Assembly: GCA_964622775.1 (NCBI GenBank)
Contig: CAZUSO010000059.1
Span: 1 to 18,046, forward strand
DNA length: 18,046 bases
Origin: CAZUSO01 sp964622775
Lineage (GTDB): Bacteria; Bacteroidota; Bacteroidia; Chitinophagales; Chitinophagaceae
Direction of reading: 5' to 3'
Shown piece by piece: positions 13,366 to 18,046 of the stretch (positions are counted from its first letter, which is position 1; every line of letters starts with the position of its first letter). The position numbers and the translations under genes were made by a program. The notes beneath the pieces were generated by a model that did not search any database, was not told where the DNA came from, and saw only the letters and a list, made by a program, of their open reading frames with translations.

Positions 13366-15978
13366 TTACATGTCTAACCTGAAACGCATAACGACTTCAC
13401 CGGTATTGCTGTCTATCTCTATTTTGTTACCACCGGTGCTTAGGTCTTTTCCGGTGCTCATTTTGAAAAGCCCGGCTAAGAAATCCATTCCTTTGTTCAT
13501 CACGGCTTCCATCTCTTCTATCTTGCGGATACGCTGGGCATTTTCTGCTGTTTTTAGCGCTTGTTCTTCTGCCTGCTCTTCCTCAAACAATGTTGATTCG
13601 ACAAGCTCCTCGGTATTCGCAAGGTCAGGTATTTTCTCATCCTGAGCTTCTTCTCCAATGTTTGAAAATTCACTCATGGCTTCTTCCAATTGCTGTAAGA
13701 ATTGCGAACGGCCTTTTTCCGAAAAGTCCACCTCGTCAAAAGTATTCTCCTCGTTCAATACGCTGTCGAACAGGTTTTGCTTGACGATCAGTCCTGTGCC
13801 GATTTTCATCTCAATAGAATTTCGGGAAATGAGATTGATAACGGTCAGCTTTTTGTTCTTTTGCCCCAGTCGGTCTATGCGTCCGATACGTTGATTTTTC
13901 TTGGCAGGGTTCCAGGGCAATTCAAAATTAATAACCGTGTCGGCTACCTGTAGATTGAGTCCTGCGCCTCCCGCTTCTGTTGATAAAAATACCCGGCATT
14001 TAGGATTGCGCTCAAATTCCCTGATGATAGCGCTCCGTTTTTTTACCGGAATACTTCCGTTCAGTTCCGTAAAGCCGATTCCGCTTTTTGCAAGCATCTT
14101 TCCGATAATCTGCAACATCGTTGTCCATTCCGAAAATATAATGACCTTTCGTTCATTATTGGGCAGGTCTAATTTCTGCATCAGAATCTCTTCCAGTTCC
14201 GTCAGCTTGGGGGAATAATGATTTTCTTTGTCCACCAGATAGGTACTGTCGCAGGCCATACGCATATTTTGCAGGTTCATGCTCAGCATCTGCATATCAT
14301 AAGGTGTTCTGAATTTTTTATGAAGAATGGCCGCTACTGCCGCAGCATATTCTGCATGATACTCGGCTTGCATGTGGTGCAGGCTAACCGACACATCCAT
14401 TGCTGTAATTTGGTTCAGCTCCTGAATCACATCCTTTTTCTCTCTTCTGATCAATATCGGTCGAAGTCTTTCTTTAAGCTGCTGCAGATTATAATATCCG
14501 GTGATTTTATTGTCGTGGGATTTATCAAAATAGCAATGCTGATAGGAAAATTCCCATAAAGGCGACAGCAAATACGGGTCTGCAAAGCTGACTATAGAAA
14601 AAATATCCACCAATTTATTTTCAATAGGCGTGCCGGTAATAATCAGGCTGTGATTGCGTTTGAGCGATTTGATGGCGTTGGCGGTGATGGTTTCAAAATT
14701 TTTAATGCGCTGGGCTTCATCAAGGATAACCAGGTCGGGACAGAGCTTATTCAATTCCTGTTTATCCCGTAAAACGGTTTCGTAATTTACAACCAAAAAA
14801 AAGTCTTTGCTCTTTTTATATATGTCATATCTTTCCTGAGGAGGCCCCTCTACAAGCGTCGCATTTTCATAAGTAAATTTTTCAATTTCACTTTTCCATT
14901 GCGCTTTCAGCGAAGCCGGACACACGATCAAAACCTTAGTAAAACCCAAATGTACCTTCTTGAAAATAGCCGTAGTAATGGCCTGTAATGTTTTACCCAA
15001 GCCCATTTCATCAGCTATGATGGCGCCGCTCCGGAATGTGGCAAACTGTACACCCGTCTTTTGATAAGGAAACAGCTCTGCTTTTATAACCGAAAAATCC
15101 AAATCGACACTTTCCGCTTTTTGTTGCAAAATATGAGTATCAAAAGCCTTTTCTATTTTAAGCAATACCTCGGGACAGATGTGAATTTTTTTGTGCTGAT
15201 TAGCTGTCTTTACGAAATGCAGCATCTTCATCAAATCGGCATCTTCTACAAAATTCTTCTTGCCAAAGTACTGCTTTATCAAATTATGAATATCGTCCGG
15301 CAATTTGTCGGGATAATACCAGGAAAGCTTGTATTCGTTCAGCGGGTCTAAAAATATATCTACAAAGGGAAAATTCTGTATGGCTTTTATCTTTCGTGAT
15401 TTACTTTTTATGTCTGAAAAGGCATAAATCAGGTGCTTGCAGATTCCCAGCTTATTGGTGGCAAAATCGTGACAGGAGCAATATCCTTTTTCATCTTCAA
15501 AATCCCGGAATATAATTTTATATGCTACGTCTTTTTCATTCAACAGTGTATGCTCTCCATATTTATTGTCGGCATATTTTACCCTGTATTTAGCTCTATG
15601 CGCTTTGCTTCTGCGTTCGTCAAGCACCCTTTTTATCATACCTTCACGAGAGTACATCTTGCCTTCATTAATGCTGTTTCCTGCCCGGCTCGTAAGGATT
15701 TCCTGCACTTGCAAAATGCCTGCAACGCGGTGTGTGCACCAATCCTCCGACTTGCAGGAACATGCTCCGGCAATCTTTTCTTCTAAATCTATCGTTAAAT
15801 GAAAATTGTCAAAGCGGTCTTCAACCTGTAATTCAAAAAAACTATTCCCCTGTGATAAGATAAGTACGGCTCCCGATTCATAGAGAATATGTCCTTTGAC
15901 ATAAATTTCCAGGGTGCTGTTCTTCTTTTTAAGTTGGTCTAAAATTTCAGTAATCTGTGATTGAATTGTGTTTTCCAT
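13366..15978 (-). CDS. Snf2-family DNA translocase with two N-terminal SWIM zinc fingers
   Basis: An 870-residue superfamily-2 ATPase of the Snf2 type, expected to translocate on double-stranded DNA and remodel protein-DNA complexes. Two SWIM-type zinc-binding motifs precede the motor: C73-x-C75-x5-C81-x-H83 and C167-x-C169-x10-C180-x-H182. The motor follows: DEMGLGKT (323-330, Walker A), ILDEAQ (418-423, Walker B), IITGTPIEN (446-454), and in the second RecA lobe STEAGGAGLNLQ (666-677) and QRIGRIDRLGQ (696-706) with the arginine fingers. A helical, Glu-rich tail (about 745-835) may be coiled coil. All motor motifs look intact. The gene is alone, 109 bases behind a PIN toxin gene, and codon use looks more A+T-rich than in neighbouring core genes. 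Role could be transcription recycling (RapA-like), repair or anti-phage; none is shown. No promoter is clear upstream. Confidence 0.92.
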   Translation of the reverse strand: MENTIQSQITEILDQLKKKNSTLEIYVKGHILYESGAVLILSQGNSFFELQVEDRFDNFHLTIDLEEKIAGACSCKSEDWCTHRVAGILQVQEILTSRAGNSINEGKMYSREGMIKRVLDERRSKAHRAKYRVKYADNKYGEHTLLNEKDVAYKIIFRDFEDEKGYCSCHDFATNKLGICKHLIYAFSDIKSKSRKIKAIQNFPFVDIFLDPLNEYKLSWYYPDKLPDDIHNLIKQYFGKKNFVEDADLMKMLHFVKTANQHKKIHICPEVLLKIEKAFDTHILQQKAESVDLDFSVIKAELFPYQKTGVQFATFRSGAIIADEMGLGKTLQAITTAIFKKVHLGFTKVLIVCPASLKAQWKSEIEKFTYENATLVEGPPQERYDIYKKSKDFFLVVNYETVLRDKQELNKLCPDLVILDEAQRIKNFETITANAIKSLKRNHSLIITGTPIENKLVDIFSIVSFADPYLLSPLWEFSYQHCYFDKSHDNKITGYYNLQQLKERLRPILIRREKKDVIQELNQITAMDVSVSLHHMQAEYHAEYAAAVAAILHKKFRTPYDMQMLSMNLQNMRMACDSTYLVDKENHYSPKLTELEEILMQKLDLPNNERKVIIFSEWTTMLQIIGKMLAKSGIGFTELNGSIPVKKRSAIIREFERNPKCRVFLSTEAGGAGLNLQVADTVINFELPWNPAKKNQRIGRIDRLGQKNKKLTVINLISRNSIEMKIGTGLIVKQNLFDSVLNEENTFDEVDFSEKGRSQFLQQLEEAMSEFSNIGEEAQDEKIPDLANTEELVESTLFEEEQAEEQALKTAENAQRIRKIEEMEAVMNKGMDFLAGLFKMSTGKDLSTGGNKIEIDSNTGEVVMRFRLDM

Positions 15979-16087
15979 TTTTTGTAAAAAGTGCGGTAAA
16001 ATATTTTAGAAAGGATAAAGGAGATAGGTTAGGTTATAATGAAAAATGACGACTCGGTTTTGGGCTAAAAATTGTTCGATAGCTTTA

Positions 16088-16504
16088 TCAGGAGAAATTA
16101 TTTCTGATAAAAAATTCAGCATCCATGACCGGTATTTTAGAAAAATAAAAATCATCTAAATCCTGTGTGATGATATAATCGCATTTAGAATGGATGGCCG
16201 AATAGTACTCTAACCCATCCTCAAAATCCTGAATGGACATATTATTTCTTGCCTGTCTGACTATAGTTTCATCAATAGCCGTTATGGATAAATGATCTAC
16301 TAATAAATTGAGTTTTTGGCGGGCGGTTTGTCTGTTCTTTTTTTCGGCAAAATAAAATGCAATCCCCAGGCATAACGGAGATGTAAAAACCTTAAACTTG
16401 CGATGATCTGTAAGACTTAAAATCCGTGAGCTATACGAAAACAACGGGTATTCTTTGTTGAGAACAGAAACCAGAATGTTTGCATCTACAAAAATTTTCT
16501 TCAT
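16088..16504 (-). CDS. PIN-domain protein, probable toxin of a VapBC-like pair
   Basis: A 138-residue PIN-fold protein, the family of Mg-dependent RNases that includes VapC toxins. Acidic residues expected at the active site are visible: Asp7 in KKIFVDANILVSVL, Asp93/Glu95/Asp96 in IQDFEDGLEYYSA, and Asp115/Asp117/Asp118 in ITQDLDDFYFSKI. The second family acidic residue, usually a Glu in the helix after strand two, is not obvious: that position reads SPLCLGIAFYFAEKK, where Glu54 may be too far along. Either this subfamily differs or activity is altered. It starts 24 bases behind the antitoxin stop on the same strand, the usual antitoxin-then-toxin order, and both would share the promoter at about 16807-16814. 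Confidence 0.82.
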   Translation of the reverse strand: MKKIFVDANILVSVLNKEYPLFSYSSRILSLTDHRKFKVFTSPLCLGIAFYFAEKKNRQTARQKLNLLVDHLSITAIDETIVRQARNNMSIQDFEDGLEYYSAIHSKCDYIITQDLDDFYFSKIPVMDAEFFIRNNFS

Positions 16505-16528
16505 TAAAAACAGGGATTGCTGTACGAA

Positions 16529-16786
16529 TTATCTTTTGGAAGAATAATAGGCCGATTTTAAATCTTTGCGGGATTTGGGTCTTGTCTGATAAATAGTTTC
16601 TCCCTCTGCTACCATATTTACCCAATCGGAAATGGGCATATCTTCTAAAGAGGCATAGTTTCCGGAGGTGGTTTTTGTCAATAAAAACTCTACCAGCCTG
16701 GAAAGGCTGATATTGTGGCTGTCTGCATATTCTTTTGCTTGTTCAATGATAGTTTGACTAAAGCTTAATGTTATCTTTTTATCCAT
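16529..16786 (-). CDS. Ribbon-helix-helix antitoxin (DUF6364-like)
   Basis: An 85-residue protein whose N-terminus, DKKITLSFSQTIIEQAKEYADSHNISLSRLVEFLLTK (residues 2-38; read here as a beta strand, helix, turn and helix), fits the ribbon-helix-helix fold of VapB-like antitoxins, notably the DUF6364 group. The remaining about 45 residues, with conserved-looking I-S-D-W-V and a basic Arg/Lys-rich C-terminus, should wrap the PIN toxin. Such antitoxins bind their own promoter as dimers or tetramers. Directly upstream, two identical TTTTATACG repeats bracket a perfect -7 box, a likely binding site. The ATG at 16784-16786 is preceded by AAAAGAGCACAGAG, with no strong ribosome-binding site. Confidence 0.78.
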   Translation of the reverse strand: MDKKITLSFSQTIIEQAKEYADSHNISLSRLVEFLLTKTTSGNYASLEDMPISDWVNMVAEGETIYQTRPKSRKDLKSAYYSSKR

Positions 16787-16796
16787 CTCTGTGCTC

Positions 16797-16827
16797 TTTT
16801 ATACGACAAAGATATTAATTTTATACG
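16797..16827 (-). promoter_or_regulatory. Toxin-antitoxin promoter with flanking operator repeats
   Basis: The minus strand carries TATCTTTG at 16814-16807, an exact TAnnTTTG -7 box, 20 bases before the antitoxin ATG. The 9-base sequence TTTTATACG (plus strand) occurs at 16797-16805 and 16819-16827, immediately on both sides of the box and 22 bases apart, about two helical turns. This arrangement suits repression by a ribbon-helix-helix antitoxin. A weak -33-like GTTG lies at 16841-16838. Confidence 0.65.
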
Positions 16828-16927
16828 TAAATATTATCAACCCTAAATTTTTTATTTGCAAATAACGGCATATTTTTTACGAGTTGATTAAATGTTCATC
16901 CCGGATTTTAACTTTGGAAAAGTCTGG

Positions 16928-16956
16928 GGCATTGCATAACGATAGAGCTCAATGCC
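16928..16956. other. Hairpin just past the icmF-like stop
   Basis: GGCATTG (16928-16934) and CAATGCC (16950-16956) form a perfect 7-base inverted repeat with a 15-base loop, beginning 8 bases beyond the mutase stop codon. On the minus strand it is not followed by a T-run (CCCAGACTTTTCC), so it is at best a weak terminator or 3'-end stabiliser. Confidence 0.3.
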
Positions 16957-16963
16957 TTTTCTC

Positions 16964-18046
16964 CTACATATTCCTTCTGTACTGCCCGCCTACTTCAAAC
17001 AAGGCTTTGGTAATTTGCCCCAGCGAGCAGTATTTTACCGTTTCCATCAATTCTTCAAAGATGTTTTCGTTATGGATGGCCTTTTTCTGCAAATGTTCCA
17101 GCATTGCTGTGCCTTTGTCTTCGTTACGCTGCCAGAGATTGTGCACATTCTCAATCTGGAATTCTTTTTCCTCCGTAGTAGAACGGATGACCTCCGCCGG
17201 TATCACCGTTTTAGAACCCGATGAACTCAGGAATGTATTTACACCGATGATAGGAAACTCACCGGTGTGCTTCAGCGTTTCGTAATACAGGCTTTCTTCC
17301 TGAATTTTTCCGCGCTGATACATGGTCTCCATCGCACCTAAAACACCGCCTCGTTCCGTAATGCGGTCAAACTCGGACAGTACGGCTTCTTCCACAAGAT
17401 CGGTCAGTTCTTCTATGATGAAAGAACCCTGCAACGGATTTTCATTTTTTGCCAGCCCTAATTCTTTATTGATGATAAGCTGTATAGCCATCGCACGACG
17501 TACCGATTCTTCCGTAGGCGTAGTAATCGCCTCATCATAAGCATTGGTGTGCAGCGAATTGCAGTTATCATAAATGGCATACAAGGCTTGCAATGTGGTG
17601 CGGATATCGTTGAAGTCAATTTCCTGTGCGTGTAAGGAACGACCTGAAGTTTGAATATGATACTTCAACATTTGGCTGCGTTCGTTGCCGCCATATTTAT
17701 ACTTCATAGCTTTCGACCAAATCCTGCGCGCCACACGTCCAATCACCGAGTATTCAGGGTCTATACCGTTCGAGAAAAAGAAGGACAGGTTCGGGGCAAA
17801 TTCATCAATGTGCATCCCGCGGCTCAGGTAGTATTCCACAAAGGTGAAACCGTTGGAAATGGTAAAGGCTAATTGCGAAATCGGATTGGCGCCCGCTTCC
17901 GCAATGTGGTAGCCGCTGATAGATACGGAGTAAAAATTGCGTACGCCTTTATCAATAAAATATTGCTGCACATCGCCCATTACCCGCAGCGAAAATTCGG
18001 TAGAGAAAATACAGGTATTCTGCGCCTGATCTTCTTTGAGAATATC
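16964..18046 (-). CDS. icmF: Fused acyl-CoA mutase IcmF-like, C-terminal part (runs off the right edge)
   Basis: The last 360 residues of a B12-dependent acyl-CoA mutase large domain; the reading frame stays open to 18046, so the 5' part lies outside the window. The text DILKEDQAQNTCIFSTEFSL at the edge leads into MGDVQQYFIDKGVRNFYSVS, ISGYHIAEAGANPISQLAFT, and the very conserved block with QTSGRSLHAQEIDFNDIRTT, NCNSLHTNAYDEAITTPTEE and ENPLQGSFIIEELTDLVEEA. These fit the mutase domain of IcmF, in which a B12-binding domain, a MeaI-type GTPase chaperone and the mutase are one chain, interconverting isobutyryl- and n-butyryl-CoA (or isovaleryl/pivalyl-CoA). The fusion itself cannot be seen here, so a stand-alone mutase subunit remains possible. 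The protein ends in QYRRNM. Codon use looks like that of the core genes. Confidence 0.85.
   Translation of the reverse strand, partial: DILKEDQAQNTCIFSTEFSLRVMGDVQQYFIDKGVRNFYSVSISGYHIAEAGANPISQLAFTISNGFTFVEYYLSRGMHIDEFAPNLSFFFSNGIDPEYSVIGRVARRIWSKAMKYKYGGNERSQMLKYHIQTSGRSLHAQEIDFNDIRTTLQALYAIYDNCNSLHTNAYDEAITTPTEESVRRAMAIQLIINKELGLAKNENPLQGSFIIEELTDLVEEAVLSEFDRITERGGVLGAMETMYQRGKIQEESLYYETLKHTGEFPIIGVNTFLSSSGSKTVIPAEVIRSTTEEKEFQIENVHNLWQRNEDKGTAMLEHLQKKAIHNENIFEELMETVKYCSLGQITKALFEVGGQYRRNM

Noticed and set aside
16086..16109. Palindrome-like TATCAG...CTGATA over the PIN gene stop codon
   Set aside because: Pairing needs a bulge and leaves almost no loop, and no T-run follows. Probably incidental to A+T-rich coding sequence.
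12926..16963. A named multi-gene defence system (DISARM, BREX or similar) around the Snf2 protein
   Set aside because: None of the partner genes (methylase, phosphatase, protease, nuclease) is present. Only a helicase and a toxin-antitoxin pair are seen.
1..18046. tRNA, rRNA, CRISPR arrays, integrase or transposase genes
   Set aside because: Looked for on both strands and nothing supportable seen. No regularly spaced repeats and no recombinase motifs in any long frame.

Overview
The window looks like a chromosomal segment from a member of the Bacteroidota, probably near the Chitinophagaceae/Sphingobacteriia. The reasons are Bacteroidota-type -7 promoter boxes (TAnnTTTG), an almost complete lack of Shine-Dalgarno sequences before starts, and families typical of that phylum: a YfhO membrane protein, LutB, a DUF6029-type outer-membrane protein next to a TlpA-like thioredoxin, and a fused IcmF-type acyl-CoA mutase. 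The lineage is inferred from gene content only. I see no rRNA, tRNA or CRISPR array.

Layout. (1) Positions 1-201 hold no convincing gene but contain one copy of a diverged repeat. (2) Positions 202-5999 are a run of minus-strand genes, read from right to left: YfhO-family membrane protein, LutB iron-sulfur protein, a membrane-anchored J-domain protein and an L,D-transpeptidase lipoprotein. (3) Positions 6000-8453 are plus-strand: a small TPR protein, thymidylate synthase (thyA) and, 7 bases behind it, a membrane acyltransferase. (4) Positions 8461-11161 are minus-strand: TlpA-like thioredoxin (followed by a good intrinsic terminator), a sugar-phosphate nucleotidylyltransferase with a hexapeptide-repeat tail, and a nitronate monooxygenase-like flavoprotein. 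(5) Positions 11324-12925, divergent from tlpA, encode a DUF6029-like beta-rich exported protein. (6) Positions 12926-16963 look accessory and more A+T-rich: a 440-base gap with no supported gene, a second copy of the diverged repeat, a Snf2-family helicase with two SWIM zinc fingers, and a PIN-toxin/antitoxin pair. (7) Positions 16964-18046 are the 3' part of an IcmF-like mutase gene that runs off the right edge.

Most genes are core housekeeping or cell-envelope functions (dTMP synthesis, peptidoglycan cross-linking, glycan precursor and acylation, redox of exported proteins). The best candidate for something new is the accessory block. The double-SWIM Snf2 protein stands alone beside a toxin-antitoxin pair, and an approximately 60-base repeat abuts its 3' end and recurs beyond the 3' end of the L,D-transpeptidase gene 13 kb away. 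The toxin-antitoxin promoter shows a clear operator-like architecture: a perfect -7 box bracketed by two identical 9-base repeats 22 bases apart. I see no proof of a multi-gene defence system here, and the functional statements about this block are inference.
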